From contig BTPP01000005.1 in the NCBI GenBank assembly GCA_037102815.1, positions 806,001 to 870,000 on the forward strand: DNA of 64,000 nt, given 5' to 3'. The notes under the pieces were generated by a model. That model was not told where the DNA came from. It was given only the letters and a program-made list of their open reading frames with translations, and searched no databases. Positions 13,182 to 24,047 of this stretch are shown here, piece by piece; the stretch's first letter is position 1, and each line of letters begins with the position of its first letter. Both the position numbers and the translations under genes were made by a program. This DNA comes from Neurospora intermedia (Eukaryota; Ascomycota; Sordariomycetes; Sordariales; Sordariaceae).

Positions 13182-13301
13182 ACATACGACCATACCCACT
13201 GGAAAACTCGGGATCCCGTCCGCTCTCCCATAGATAAGCCAGTGAGGGCCAGACTAGTAGTTGGGTCGGTGACGACCAGCGAATCCCTGGTGTTGTATGT
13301 T
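13182..13301 (+). rRNA. 5S ribosomal RNA gene (dispersed copy)
   Basis: The ~120-nt sequence begins ACATACGACCATA and ends GTTGTATGTT, so its ends pair as 5S helix I (nine pairs including G-U). It carries the GGAAAAC loop, the GTCCGCTCT segment, AGTAGTTGGGT and GACGACCAGCGAATCCC as in Neurospora 5S genes. The CCCACTG and CAGTGAGGG arms are complementary, so helix II is kept although its bases differ from the commonest Neurospora 5S type as I remember it; this suggests a minor but functional isotype. A T-run (TTTTTTCTTC) right after the 3' end is a pol III terminator, and TACATAAAG about 30 bp upstream fits the TATA-like element Neurospora 5S genes need. Confidence 0.92.
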
Positions 13302-15310
13302 TTTTCTTCTTCTTTTTTTCTTCTTCTTTTTTTCTTTTGCTTTTTCTCTTTTTCTTTTTCTCTCCCCTTTTTAGGATGGACAGAACGGGTATCTCCGATC
13401 AGTTGCTTCTTTTTCCTTGGTGACGATGTTCTTTGCTTTTTTGTTGTAAGAAAGGTGGGTAATTGTCGGGGGGTGGTGAAATTGGTGAAATTGCTTTTTG
13501 AGGCGAAGGGGAATGCGCGAATCATGCATTGTTTGCAGTTTGCTTGAATGTCGTGCATCAAGGAAAGAACACATGGTCGAAGCTTCTGTATGTCGAATTC
13601 AACGCACAGAGAAGAAATTAAACACAAAAAAGGATGACAACAGGAGGATCGATGACGGAAGGAACGAAGCACAAAGCATAAATGGAAGAAGCCGAGAGGA
13701 AAGAACAAACAAGTCAACCGATTCTTTAGTTACATTTCCTGATCTGGGTTGTCTCGATGTTGTCTTGAACTTGCATTTATTTTGGGATCAACACCTCTCA
13801 TCACAAACACAACAGACAGCACAAAATTCTACCACCATACTTCTACCGGCCGGAGTTTGTCTTCAGATCAGCTGTCATCTTTTATGTTCAATGCCTAGTT
13901 TCTTGGGACCCCTATTACTACTTCGAGATCGATCCACAACCCCCCTCCGTCGCGAGTGTTTGCCCAGCGGCTAAATTACAGATCTTGGAACAAGCGCTCA
14001 CTGCCGAGCTTGGAAGCACCGAAGATCAGTTGGGGCCGCATCGTGGCGGCACGAAGCCCGATTGGACATATCTCACTAGCACCGCTAGAATGAAAAGCTA
14101 AAGAGATATAGGGTAGGTAGGTTAGGTAGGTATGGTATTTCTTGATACCTCTAGATATGTATGTTCCCGCGATGCAAATCACAAACAGCCCACTGCAGCT
14201 TGAGAACTTGAGGCTCTCTTTCCACATCATATCAGGTCGGGAAGACTACCTCTAAAAGATGGCACGGTTGCGCCATGCATGCCCTACATACCTAGCTACC
14301 TAGGTATATGACCACCTATGCAAGGTTAGATTCACACGGCGGCTTTTCCCGAGACTATGTATGTCCACAATAGAGAAACATCAATGCTTTAGTTCAAGTT
14401 CAATTCAACCCTTCTTCTTGTTCACCGGCCGGCGGTGTGCTTGGACGATCTCCTCCGAGACAGAATCAAAGACCTTGATCGCACACCTCACTCGGCTTAC
14501 GTGATATGGGTCGTCGGTGATACATACCACTTGTCATATTCTTCAAGTTTTGTAACAAGTTAGTTAGTGTCGATACTAGGTGGACAGCCGGTGAACGTGC
14601 GTCCACCGGGTCGCCCCGAACACAAATGTGAGACTTGCGAGCGACAAAGGACCGGAGCAGGAGTCGGAATTTGAGCGGGACACATTGATCACGGCCAACT
14701 ACCTAGTACGAGACACATCATGTTTGTTGGCTTGGCTGATAATGACAGGAAGTTGTGATGGAGAAAAATGGTAAGGAGAATGGTACGGTTGACATGATTG
14801 GATTTGGGACTGGAGGGAGTAGTGGTTGTTGTCGAAGTAGCAGTAGTAGGAGTAAGAGTGGAAAGGGAGGGGGGGGGGGGGGGGGGGGGGGAGGGGGGAA
14901 CCGACTATTCAGTACAGAGTGCTATGGTAGAAGTACGGGACGCATGGGGTTGGCGGTTGCGGATGCGGAAGGAGTGATTATGTGCCAAGTATCCGCGAAG
15001 GGGGGGAGAGGGGATGCTATAGATTCAGTTTCATGGGGGGTTTTTTGTTTGATCATTTATTTTGTGTACATGTGCAATCACAATGGAGGCCATTGTCTGC
15101 TAGGTTGAACTTGACGGAGGCTGTCTTTGGGCACCTCTAGTTATGTCTTTCGAATTGTCGAGATTGAATGAAGAGGGTTGGGAATTACAGTCAAGTGCTC
15201 TGTGGTAACAACCAAGTTGAACCAGAACCACGTACTTCCAGAAGTATATACATTACCCACAAAGATACCTCTACACCATCTTTCCCCCTCGATCTTTCCT
15301 TCGCCCAAGA
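13302..15310. other. Intergenic region with T-tracts and a poly-G tract
   Basis: It starts with long pyrimidine runs (13302-13372) that follow the 5S terminator. A G-run of about 24 lies near 14869-14892. CTACCTAGGTA-type microsatellite motifs occur near 14111-14130 and 14289-14306. The distal part, 15120-15310, is the probable 3' UTR of the Nramp gene. No coding or RNA gene is supported. Confidence 0.45.
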
Positions 15311-17024
15311 TTAGCCCTCATCCTTCGTAATCCCCAACCCAACCAGCACCACCGTCGCCACATCCATCACCACCACCAACAACCACAACAACCACGCCAC
15401 ACCCGCCGTCACCACATTATTCTTCATATCCACCGTCCCCGTGTCATCATCATCGGCCGGCACCTGCATATACTTGGCTCGACACGTATACCACACAATC
15501 GGAAACGTGATGGGAATCAGCGCAATCGCCAACAAGTAATTACACGCCACCAGCGCTTTACTCAACCCATCTTTGCCCACCGCCAACGCAATCACCAGCG
15601 CTGGAACGATGGCCACACATCGGGTAATCAGTCTCCGCAAGAAGGGGTTCAACCGGATATCCAGCGCCCCCTCCATGATGATTTGTCCGGACATGGTGGA
15701 GACGATGCCCGCGCTGATTCCCGAGAATAAAAGGGAGACGGCGAACATGATGCCTGCTGCGGGGGCGATGGAGTCTCGGAAAAGGGAGTAGAGGGCGTAG
15801 AGGTCTTCGGAGATTTCTTCTTCTCCTTCTTCGGAAGGATTCTCGGAGTAGAAGGCCGAGCCAGCTATTACTAGTAAAGCGGAATTGACAAAGATGGCGA
15901 CGGTGAAGAGGGTGAAAGTTAGTTCGGCGATGGAGTAGCCTAGGCAGGATCTGATGGCGCGGAGGGAGGGGCGGTACCCGATAGTCTCCGAGCTAGAATT
16001 GGGGGACTGTTGCCGGGGAGAGGGGAGGTCGTGCTTGCTATCGTAATCATACAACCTTGCGCGAGAGAGCGAGGTGCCGACGTAAAGGGCATGCGGCATC
16101 AGGGTGCCGCCCAAGATGGCGCAAGAGGCATATAAACCCGTGTCAACAAAGATCTCGCGCGAGGGGACGTACCCCCGTAGGATTTCGCGGGTGGTGCTGG
16201 TGCTGTGGTCTACCATGGAGAGGGCGATGCAGATGGTGACGAAGACGACGATGACAAGGATGGAGACGAAAGCTTCGAAGATGCGTACCCGGCGGAGCTC
16301 GCCCGTGTCGGTGTAAAAGAGGAGGACGAGCAGGGTCTCGACCACGGAGATTACGCAGGCAGCGGGAAGCGGGAGCTTGGGGATTAGGATGTTTAGGGCG
16401 ATGGCGGTGCCGATAACTTGACCGAGATCGGTGGCTATGATGCTTGCTTCGGCTACGACATAGATGGAGAGGTCTAGCCAGCGGGGGAGCCATCGGCGGT
16501 TCATTTGGGCCAAGTCCATGCCGGTGACGGTTCCTAACTTAACGCATAGTGACTGGGTCGAGTTAGTAAGAGACGGGGAGGACGCCAGGGTCGCTGATGA
16601 GTGTTACTTGGATATAGATGGCTATTAGGTTCGAAACCAACACCATGAAGAGCAGCTTATACTGGAACTCAGCGCCAGCCGAGATGGCTGTTTGATAGTT
16701 ATCCGGATCAACATATGCAACGCTGATGACAGCACCTGGGCCTAGAAACTTGAAAAATTTCCAGATCTTGGAGCCTATCGACGCCGACTCCGAAGACGGC
16801 GGTGGTCGCGGTTGGTATACCGGTGGGGGAGAATGACGATTTGGCCGCAATCCGAACCAGGTCCGCAGCCCGGCAACCCATGGTCTTTGAGTCTGTTCGC
16901 TGTAAACGGAGGGAGAGACTTGGGGGATTGCAACTTTCTTCTCGTCCTGCTCGTAGTTGTTAACCGTTGAAATTCCCGGGGGAGGTCGGACCTCGGTACT
17001 ACCAAGGTCTGTCATGGTTGCCAT
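15311..17024 (-). CDS. Nramp/Smf-family divalent metal ion transporter
   Basis: Proton-coupled importer of Mn2+/Fe2+-type ions, homologous to yeast Smf1/2/3 and animal NRAMP. Exons 17024-16608 and 16552-15311 give 552 aa. The 55-nt intron has donor GTAACA, branch TTACTAAC and acceptor CCCAG, and rebuilds the family signature IQSLCVKLGTVTG across the junction. About 90 hydrophilic residues precede TM1. TM1 holds DPDN (residues 106-109), the family DPGN motif with Gly changed to Asp, so the metal-binding Asp and Asn are kept. TM6 holds the MPH motif (291-293), including the metal-ligand Met. Other hallmarks are EASIIATDLGQVIGTAIAL and SGISAGIVSTMSGQIIMEG. At least eleven hydrophobic segments are visible. 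I chose ATG 17024; the next Met is three residues in. Whether it sits in plasma membrane, vacuole or endosome cannot be told. Confidence 0.93.
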
Positions 17025-17428
17025 TGTGATGCCTGCCCGGGACAATAATGGAAAAAAACAGGCGGATGATTGTCAACACTTGTTGGTATAGACGACGAGG
17101 AGGAAAGGCATGGGATATTATACACCACCCTCACCAGTAAGAATGCACGATGGCGGGCTCCCGTCCCTTCATTGCAACCACATCATGCACCGCAAAGTGC
17201 GGGAGGCGGGAGGCCAGAAACTGCGTGCTGCTAGAGGCCGAACTGAGGAAGAGAGGGGTCTACACTGGCTGAAGATAGAGTTGTTCCTATGAGAACGTTA
17301 AGCATCTTGTGGTGGTTGAATGGCGTTTTTGCTGGTAGCTGATTGATGGGTGGAAGGATAGTTAACAGGGGTGTCCAAGCCACTTTGAGATATCGGTACA
17401 GACTGGCTGGCTGGAATGAAGGAGGACC

Positions 17429-18253
17429 TCAATCTGGCCTTCCAGTCCGTTTGACTCTCTGAATTGGTGGTGAAGAGCCAAGGGTAATAAGCAAAGAAAA
17501 AGGGACGATGGGTTGGTCTAGAAGAGGGGCCAAGAGGAAATATTGAGGAGTGTTCGGGTTTTCGCGTGGCGTGAGAAGGTCTTCTTCTGAAAGTGGCTCG
17601 AAAGGCAGAGGTTCCAAGAGCTGAGTCGGTTGTTTTTGCCTCATGAAGGTCGGAATATCCTCATTATCAAGGTCTACCACATTGTGGAAGACAAACAGAG
17701 GCCTTGGCTGGCCACTGTGATGAATAGTTAGATGCCTTTCCAGCAGCGTGTCTCTGTCGTCCGTGGAGGTGAAAGACAAGTCTTGCTCGGGTCAACCCGC
17801 CTGAAGAAGGCAGTCTGAGATGTCAACGTGTCGAGATAAATCTCATTTGAACCGATCCAACCAGCTCCGTCATTGAATATTCCATGCTGTGGGAGAAAAA
17901 GCATGATAGAAGTGGAAGATGGTGAGGTGGTGAAAGTGTGTGGGAGACGGGAGATTTCTGCAGTGGTGACAGCGCTATGCGGATAGTAACCGCTTGCATC
18001 CAGCCCGCCACAGACCGGCCAGCCACTCAATGTTTGCGAGTCCCAAGCAGCTTTAGCGTTGGATGGCGTTGCCCTCAAAGTCGATGTATGTAGGTGAAGT
18101 ATTTTCCATCACCATCGTGACACACAAAGTCCCCCGTAGCAGACGCTCGCGTGGAATAGGACTTTGTGAAATCGTGGCAGTTGAGAGTTCTGCTGCATAC
18201 CTAACATTTGGTACGGTAGTGTCCCATGCTTTTACAAGGAATTTGGCGGCCAA
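17429..18253 (-). pseudogene. Possible decayed gene between the Nramp and CaCA genes
   Basis: Three overlapping minus-strand frames read like pieces of one protein: 18253-18056 (KFLVKAWDTTVPNVRYAAEL through TYIDFEGNAIQ), then 18078-17728 (KAAWDSQTLSGWPVCGGLDA to QTAFFRRVDPSKT), then 17779-17429 (FTSTDDRDTLLERHL, a proline-rich middle, end KRTGRPD). The frame changes twice without good splice sites at the joins, so frameshift decay is more likely than introns. No family is recognised. An unusual-donor spliced gene is the alternative. Confidence 0.35.
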
Positions 18254-18263
18254 TTTCCATGCA

Positions 18264-18863
18264 TTTAAGGGGGATCTTGCAGAAGAGGGCTACAGGTGCA
18301 CAGACCAGCTCAAAGCCGCTACCCATTAGTATGCGGAATCATGCACCCCCCTACCTGCAAACCCGCCTTTGAGGCTCGGTAATACGATCGTGGTACGAGA
18401 GTTTCTCACATCCAGAGGTCAACTTGCATTAAGAGAGGTTTGTGTATGCAAGGGACAACATTACTGAAAGCAATCACCACCGTGGCGCAAAATGGGGCGA
18501 TAAACACCGTTCGCAGTGCAATCAATTCGGGGAAGGCGACAACGCAATTGGCCTCGCGGCGTTCAGCTCTTCACAGCTGAGTTATCATTGACGGGAAGGA
18601 AGGCGCCCAACAACCAGAGTATCGAAATGCTGAGTGCCGTGAATATGATGCTTCCCTTTCTTCGTTCACCGTCGGACTTGATAAAGACTGCGGTGCTTCT
18701 CTTTCCCCATAGAGTAGAGGTCGGTAGGTAGTGCCATCTCACCTCGGCTGACCCACGACGATGCAGTGAGACAAGACACTATCATTTGAAGTGTTGGACC
18801 ATTCCCCTCCTTTATTTTCTCTCCGGATTAACTCTAGTCTTTCTTTAACTCTCAACTACTGCG
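18264..18863. other. Upstream region of the CaCA exchanger gene
   Basis: A spacer of about 600 bp that must contain the promoter of the gene at 18864. The last 60 bp before the ATG are pyrimidine-rich, as is common near Neurospora transcription starts. No distinct regulatory motif is clear. Confidence 0.4.
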
Positions 18864-20039
18864 ATGGCGACCATCGACTCCCTCCTCTTCAACATCTCCT
18901 CCTTCATTGCCGGCCTGTTCCTCCTCGAATATGGCGCCGACAAGTTCATCGACCACACGGCCATCGTTGCCAAGAGACTCAATGTTTCGCCCACTCTCGT
19001 TGGACTCTTGACCTGCGGCGCCGAATGGGAAGAGCTCGTCGTGATCATTATCGCTCTGAGCCAAAAGAACTCGAACATGGCCCTGGGCAACTTGATCGGT
19101 TCATCCGTTGCCAACATTCTCGCATCCTTTTCGCTGGGATTGCTCTACATGAAAAAGGCCGAGTTCGATCGCAGCTCCAAGATCTACTCAACTGCTCTTC
19201 TCGGCCTGACAACCATCTTCTTGCTCCTGCTCATTGCTCTCAAGGGGTCCTCTTTCCAACAGTTTGGCGGTATTCTGCTGATCGTGGCTTTTGTGGTCTA
19301 CGTCATCTCTGTGGCGTCTCTCATATACCGAGGCACGCTAACGGCCCCTGAAGACTCGGATAGCGACAGCAGCGACGATGATGGCGATAGTGACAGCGAC
19401 GACGACCGAACGATCAATGCCAATGACAGCGACAGGGAGCGCCTCAGCGATGAAGAGCAAGCATGGACTTCTGACAAGGGCCACCAGCTCAACCTGCTAA
19501 AGCCCTCGCCGAACAACATGGCTAAGACCAAGAAGAATTCCAAGGCCGTCAAGGTCATGAACAAGCGCCCCAAGGCAATGCGCCATCATGTCTTCCAACT
19601 CGCCCTCGGCCTTGCTGCCTTGCTTGTCTCTAGTTACATCATCGCACACAGCGCATCGACTATCGGTCACGAGCTGGCGCTGTCCGGCACCGCCGTCGGC
19701 ACCACGATTCTTTCGCTGGCCACCACTCTCCCAGAAAAGTTCGTTGCCATTCTTGGAGGTGCCCGACACCAACCAGGCATTATGGTTGCCAATACTGTCG
19801 GCTCCAACATCTTCCTGGTCACTCTCTGTGGCGGAGTGCTGTTTATCTGGGGAGATGCCAGTCAGCTGCAGCTCGGCTTCACTCTATTTGAAGCCACTGC
19901 AATGTGGCTATCGGCTGTGGTCATCTTTGGCATTGTAATGATGGGCGGGAGACGATGGATGGGCGTCGTAATGCTCGTTGGCTATGTCGCTTTTTTGGCT
20001 GTGGAGATTTTGAATGGCCGCGAGCTTGACGATGAATGA
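18864..20039 (+). CDS. CaCA-superfamily cation/Ca2+ exchanger
   Basis: Single-exon gene, 391 aa, with the two-fold inverted alpha repeats of the Ca2+/cation antiporter superfamily (YrbG/NCKX-like). Alpha-1 spans about residues 47-90 and holds ALGNLIGSSVANILASFS; alpha-2 spans about 275-324 and holds TTLPEKFVA and ANTVGSNIFLVTL. Alpha-2 keeps the Pro-Glu of the ion site. In alpha-1 the equivalent reads AEWEELV, so the Pro is replaced while Glu residues remain. Five N-terminal and five C-terminal hydrophobic segments flank a cytosolic loop rich in Asp/Ser (19354-19440), then a Lys-rich stretch. The ATG lies in a good context (ACTGCGATGG) and an upstream start is not needed. Known of the family: exchange of Ca2+ against H+, Na+ or K+. 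The counter-ion and membrane here are unknown. Confidence 0.9.
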   Translation: MATIDSLLFNISSFIAGLFLLEYGADKFIDHTAIVAKRLNVSPTLVGLLTCGAEWEELVVIIIALSQKNSNMALGNLIGSSVANILASFSLGLLYMKKAEFDRSSKIYSTALLGLTTIFLLLLIALKGSSFQQFGGILLIVAFVVYVISVASLIYRGTLTAPEDSDSDSSDDDGDSDSDDDRTINANDSDRERLSDEEQAWTSDKGHQLNLLKPSPNNMAKTKKNSKAVKVMNKRPKAMRHHVFQLALGLAALLVSSYIIAHSASTIGHELALSGTAVGTTILSLATTLPEKFVAILGGARHQPGIMVANTVGSNIFLVTLCGGVLFIWGDASQLQLGFTLFEATAMWLSAVVIFGIVMMGGRRWMGVVMLVGYVAFLAVEILNGRELDDE

Positions 20040-20245
20040 GCGTCCGTGGAAATGTCTTCTTTCTTTTCAACTACTGCCATCATCTTGGCGGGTGGTGTGT
20101 GCTTATAGAGGATGATTAGAGATTCCGTGGGAGTAATCCGGGCTTTCCCTGCAAGCTTTGTATCTTTATTGACCATGTTCAAGACGATATGCTCGTCTTA
20201 TTCTTTCACCCTCACCAGATCTCCTTGTTATACTTTCCCACGCAG

Positions 20246-20512
20246 ATGCAAGACTTGTCTCCCCTCCCCTTCGACAATCTGCTTCGAGTGTCCAAGTCAT
20301 CTGACACACATCACGTCTGCGACTGTGACCTTCCAAGTCCAGAAACGACCCTGGAAGACGCCGACGTCGAACCTATTGAAGTCAGTCCTGCAAGCCAAGC
20401 CTCTTGGCTCAAGAAACAAGACTCGTCGATGAAGTTTACCCTAGATTCCTACATTTCTTGGCATCACCAGTCACAACATGGCGGCGTCGCCAAACCCCCA
20501 AATGTTCCCTGA
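20246..20512 (+). CDS. Small hypothetical protein, 88 aa
   Basis: ATG context CACGCAGATGC is acceptable and the frame has no other start upstream with support. The 88-aa product begins MQDLSPLPFDNLL, has a CDCDLPSPETTLEDADVEPIE acidic middle and ends PPNVP. Composition resembles a real protein (balanced charges, S/P-rich) but there is no domain, signal peptide or intron. It lies about 200 bp downstream of the exchanger stop and may be no more than 3' UTR. Confidence 0.33.
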   Translation: MQDLSPLPFDNLLRVSKSSDTHHVCDCDLPSPETTLEDADVEPIEVSPASQASWLKKQDSSMKFTLDSYISWHHQSQHGGVAKPPNVP

Positions 20513-20802
20513 CAATCTCACCATTTCCTAAAAATAAGACAGCGGGAGGGCTTCCCGCTTTTCCTAACCCACAGAGACGATTATTCCCCGCACTTTTGGC
20601 TCTCTTACTTTCTGTGGGGAAGTGGAATCTCCCCAGATTCCAAGTGGTCTAGACTCTGGAAGCTGAACGACGACATCTTCCCTTCCTTTGTGTTTGAGAA
20701 AGTTCCCGATGCTTTTGTTTTTCCTTATCCAAGCACGGTAATCCCATGTTATAAAGCCAGGTTAGTTGTGCTCGTCATGGACCGACTACTTTCTTCACTT
20801 CG

Positions 20803-20842
<40 letters not shown>

Positions 20843-22082
20843 GTATCTTCTACCTACGAATCCCTCAACCAACACAGCAATACACTAATATGGCAAGTCG
20901 TCCACCGATCTTATCGTGCCGCACGACCTAACCTGGAAGTCAAACAGGCCAAATCCCACCTGATAAGAAGCTGGGCTTTGTGCAATATGCCATTGTGAAG
21001 TCAATTTAAGCATAGAATACCACCTGCCGAAGCAACCTATAGCGTGGTCCAACGTCAGCCAGCCTATCAGGCGTGCGGGGTTGGGGTAATCACGCCGTGT
21101 CACTACATACCACCCTTGGCTCTTGGACGCATCCATCTTTCCCGCCCCTAAGGCCAAGAAGAGATCTATCCGAGTCTGGAACCTGTGGCTGGCCTGGACG
21201 CATCTAATCCCGCCTTTATAGGTTCTCTCTCCCTCGCTGCCTACATGTACCTACATACCTACCTACCAGTTCCATATGCCCGTCTTTGTTTCATTGTCTC
21301 CTAAGATGGATGGTAGCGTTCCTTTCTCCCGGGTTTTCTTGTCGTTTTTTGCTTCTTTTCAGTCACTCCAACCGTTCACGAGGCCTGTAGATTGTCACTC
21401 GTTAACAGACTTTTGGCTGGAACCCCCCAATGATGGCTTCGTCAAGATGATAAGGAGTGGCATAGAGAAGTGTCTCACGGGACCCTATGTAGGAGAGTGG
21501 TGCCACCATTCTCCTTCACTTCTTCTCTGCACTACATATAAATCGCCAAGCCCATCCTTTGTTGGTTTGCGTCCCTCATGCCGTACCAGCTGAGAAGCTG
21601 ATGCAGGACTAAGTTGTGCCCATGGGACAAGGCTGGATGCTTGAGAGCATGTGGTTGAGACTTGGCGCAGACACGCAGACACTTGCGAGGTATCCATGGT
21701 GTGAAGACTCAGGTATTAATGGGGGATGCCTTCCGGTGTTCTCTTGTGTGGTTGTCTTGCAATTCTGCTTGTTCTTCTTCATTTCGGCAAATCGCAAGTA
21801 TTACAGCTTCGTACGTACGAGTCATCAAAGACGACTACCATTGACTGGTTGCACAGACGGCTTCATACCTACCTCTAGGTATAGGCAGTCACACGAACCC
21901 ATCAAAATCATCAGCTGTTAGACAAATAAAAGCCAAGACTCTTTCAAAGACCATCTGAGGGATAGGTTATTGTCAGCAATCCAGAGCAGAGCACAACGAT
22001 AACATCTCTCAATCAATCAACTATCACTCGCCACAAACCTGACGACACCACAGACATCGCTCTGAATCCAGAAAGCCAGAAA
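20513..22082. other. Intergenic region with a long poly-T tract
   Basis: A run of about 38 T lies at 20803-20840. CTACATACCTACCTACCAG microsatellite sequence is near 21250-21270. The last 100 bp before 22083 look like a short 5' UTR (CAATCAATCAACTATC). Nothing else is supported. Confidence 0.45.
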
Positions 22083-22316
22083 ATGTCCTGCCCTTGCTCC
22101 CGCTGCTTCAACAACCCATACACTCCTCATCACTCCGAACCATCATCGCCGCCTCCTTATTCCCCATCAGTAACCTCACCATCTTCACCGGGGACAACGT
22201 CAACCACCAACACCAAGAAAAGTAATGGATTCCCATGGTTTAAGAAGAATAGCGCAAATCCCCCGCGATACAGCGTGGAGAGCACGGCGTCCGATTTGGT
22301 TGGGTTACTGGGTTAA
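22083..22316 (+). CDS. Small Ser/Pro-rich protein with a Cys-rich N-terminus, 77 aa
   Basis: The ATG sits in a strong fungal context (CCAGAAAATGTC). The product starts MSCPCSRCF, three Cys in the first eight residues, a pattern often lipidated (palmitoylation is inferred). A Ser/Pro/Thr-rich linker follows (PPPYSPSVTSPSSPG), then a basic aromatic patch (KKSNGFPWFKKN) and a terminal DLVGLLG. It has no signal peptide or introns. The clean start context and A/C-rich leader favour a real gene, but nothing identifies its role. Confidence 0.5.
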   Translation: MSCPCSRCFNNPYTPHHSEPSSPPPYSPSVTSPSSPGTTSTTNTKKSNGFPWFKKNSANPPRYSVESTASDLVGLLG

Positions 22317-23084
22317 GTGGTGGTCGGGGTGGTCGGGATTGTAGGATGACAGATTGGGGCACAGGGGTTGGGTCGGGGGGTGGATGGGCTTGAAGGGGGA
22401 GGCTGTTGGGAGGTAGAACCATGTATGGGTGATATTGACGGGGGTGAGGGATGGGAGGAGGAGGGGTATGGGGTAGGAGGAAACGAAGGAGAGGAGGGGA
22501 GGGATGGAATAAGTGTCTACCTGAGACATCGATGGCATGAGTGGAGTTGGTAAATGTGAACAAGATGAAGAGCGTTGAGAGGTGCAAAGAAAGCTCAACA
22601 CTCAGGAAATGACACGAAGCGTTCGCGTTTCTTTTTTTTTTTTTTTTTTTTTTACATATTTCTTTGGAGTTAAGAGCTTCGGTAACTACCTACCTATCGA
22701 CATTACCTTCACGTTCAGAGACTTTTCAATACTTGGCCAACGCCCTAAGGTCGATTCATGTCTGCGACAACCTACCTACACATCGGTAAATGTCTTTTTG
22801 GCCGTGCATGTATCTATCCATTGAGCGGCATGATTTAATCCAGTACATCTACTAACTTACCGAGAGTAACTACCTACTCTACCAAACAAGGCAAGAAGAA
22901 ATAGCTGTTCGGATCGGTGGTAAATTAGCCTGTCGTCTATCCAAGACGTCAAGAAAGATATGCCTTGCGCATCTGGGAAAGCGCAGGCAAATGGGTATTG
23001 CAGAAAGGGCAGCCACCAATGAAGCCAACATTGGACGGTGGCCCAAAGCAAGACAGTTATTGTGTTCCGTGCCTCGGCAGTCAT
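22317..23084. other. Intergenic region
   Basis: G-rich sequence (22317-22560) is followed by a T-run (22629-22652) and CTACCTACC fragments. A second T-tract (23088-23127) begins just beyond. No gene is seen. Confidence 0.4.
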
Positions 23085-23563
23085 TTATTTTTTTTTTTTT
23101 TTTTTTAATTTTTTCTTTTTTTTTTTCCCCTGCAGAGTCGTGCAGTTTCTGTTGAGCTCGTCATGGAGCTTCTCGAGCTTTCTCATCATCGTGTATTCGC
23201 TCACTCTTCTGATCTCCTCTTTCTGTCTCCGGCCGAGGGCTGCCATGATCGCTTTGACGTCCCAGTGCACATGGGCGGGCAGGCAGTCCTCCGTGATCTT
23301 CTGCGAAGGCTTTGGTCATGTCGAACTTGATGTTCGGCGAGGTCAAGCGAATAATATCACACGTAGAGAAGAATACCAAGAAGGATACAATAGAGGCGGA
23401 GGAAGTTCTGCGCGGACATGACGAGGCCCTGAACGGATGGAAGAGGAAGTATGATGACCTGGTGATAAAGTACGCCGAGTTAATGGAGAGACACGAGGAG
23501 TTGATGGGTAAACATGACCTTTTGTTGAAGAAAGACACGGAGGAGAACGAGGCGAAGAAGTAG
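23085..23563. other. Opposite-strand coiled-coil-like frames
   Basis: Plus strand 23318-23563 encodes a heptad-rich helix (FGEVKRIISHVEKN, HDEALNGWKRKYDDLVIKY, MERHEELMGKHDLLLKK) of about 80 aa ending in a stop. Immediately to its left, the minus strand at 23330-23120 reads as another charged helix (DMTKAFAEDHGGLPA, then after a one-base shift HWDVKAIMAALGRRQKEEIRR and MRKLEKLHDELNRN). Two coil-like frames meet tail to tail, one with a frameshift. They could be remnants of a rearranged gene; neither has an established start. Confidence 0.3.
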
Positions 23564-23593
23564 AAAAGGGAGCTAGAATTGGGTCCAAACACG

Positions 23594-23971
23594 TTAATAA
23601 TGAGGTCGCCGCACGCTTAACAGCCGGAGAGAAGAAGCCGCATACCACTCAACGTCATGACAGATGCCGCACTCGGTAACAGAGGGCTTCTCCGGCCGCC
23701 CCTCCACCGTGCCCTTGTGGAGTTCGGTGCCATGATGGCGCTGCAGTTCGAAGGGGGTCCTGAACGTCTTCCAACACACTACCTCTATGCAACGGTGCTG
23801 GCGAGGTCTACCCCTGGACGCCCCCTTCAAGAATCTCTTGCGAAGCGCGCCGACAGACATAGGGCCTGGAATCTCCTTGGTGGGCAGCTTGCGACGCATG
23901 CTGACTTTGAGTTTGTCAAACCTGCGGCGCTGTTGGGGTGTGAGGTTGAAGAGTTCTGGCCGGCCTTCCAT
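23594..23971 (-). CDS. Small C2H2-type zinc-finger protein, 125 aa
   Basis: Minus-strand frame with ATG at 23971 and a TATATAA box at 24047-24041, about 70 bp upstream. A basic N-terminal half (LTPQQRRRFDKLKVSMRRK) precedes a zinc-finger-like segment, residues ~60-84: Cys-x4-Cys-x12-His-x5-His with the usual Phe and Leu between (CWKTFRTPFELQRHH). A second Cys pair (ECGIC) follows near residue 100. After it the frame changes character, and a plausible donor GTATGC at 23645-23640 suggests the last residues may be intron read-through. A DNA- or RNA-binding role is inferred from the finger only. It lies in a region of gene relics, so it may itself be decaying. Confidence 0.45.
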   Translation of the reverse strand: MEGRPELFNLTPQQRRRFDKLKVSMRRKLPTKEIPGPMSVGALRKRFLKGASRGRPRQHRCIEVVCWKTFRTPFELQRHHGTELHKGTVEGRPEKPSVTECGICHDVEWYAASSLRLLSVRRPHY

Positions 23972-24040
23972 GAGCGGGGTCCTGGAATTGGCAGTTGACG
24001 GCTGGCCTATACTTATTTACCTACGGCACTGGGGAGGCGT

Positions 24041-24047
24041 TTATATA
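24041..24047 (-). promoter_or_regulatory. TATA box of the zinc-finger gene
   Basis: TATATAA read on the minus strand, about 70 bp before the ATG at 23971. It is the main support that the 23594-23971 frame is transcribed. Confidence 0.4.

Noticed and set aside
13094-13717. 207-codon minus frame over the 5S gene
   Set aside because: Lys/Arg runs come from the oligo-T terminator region; the 5S RNA explains the locus.
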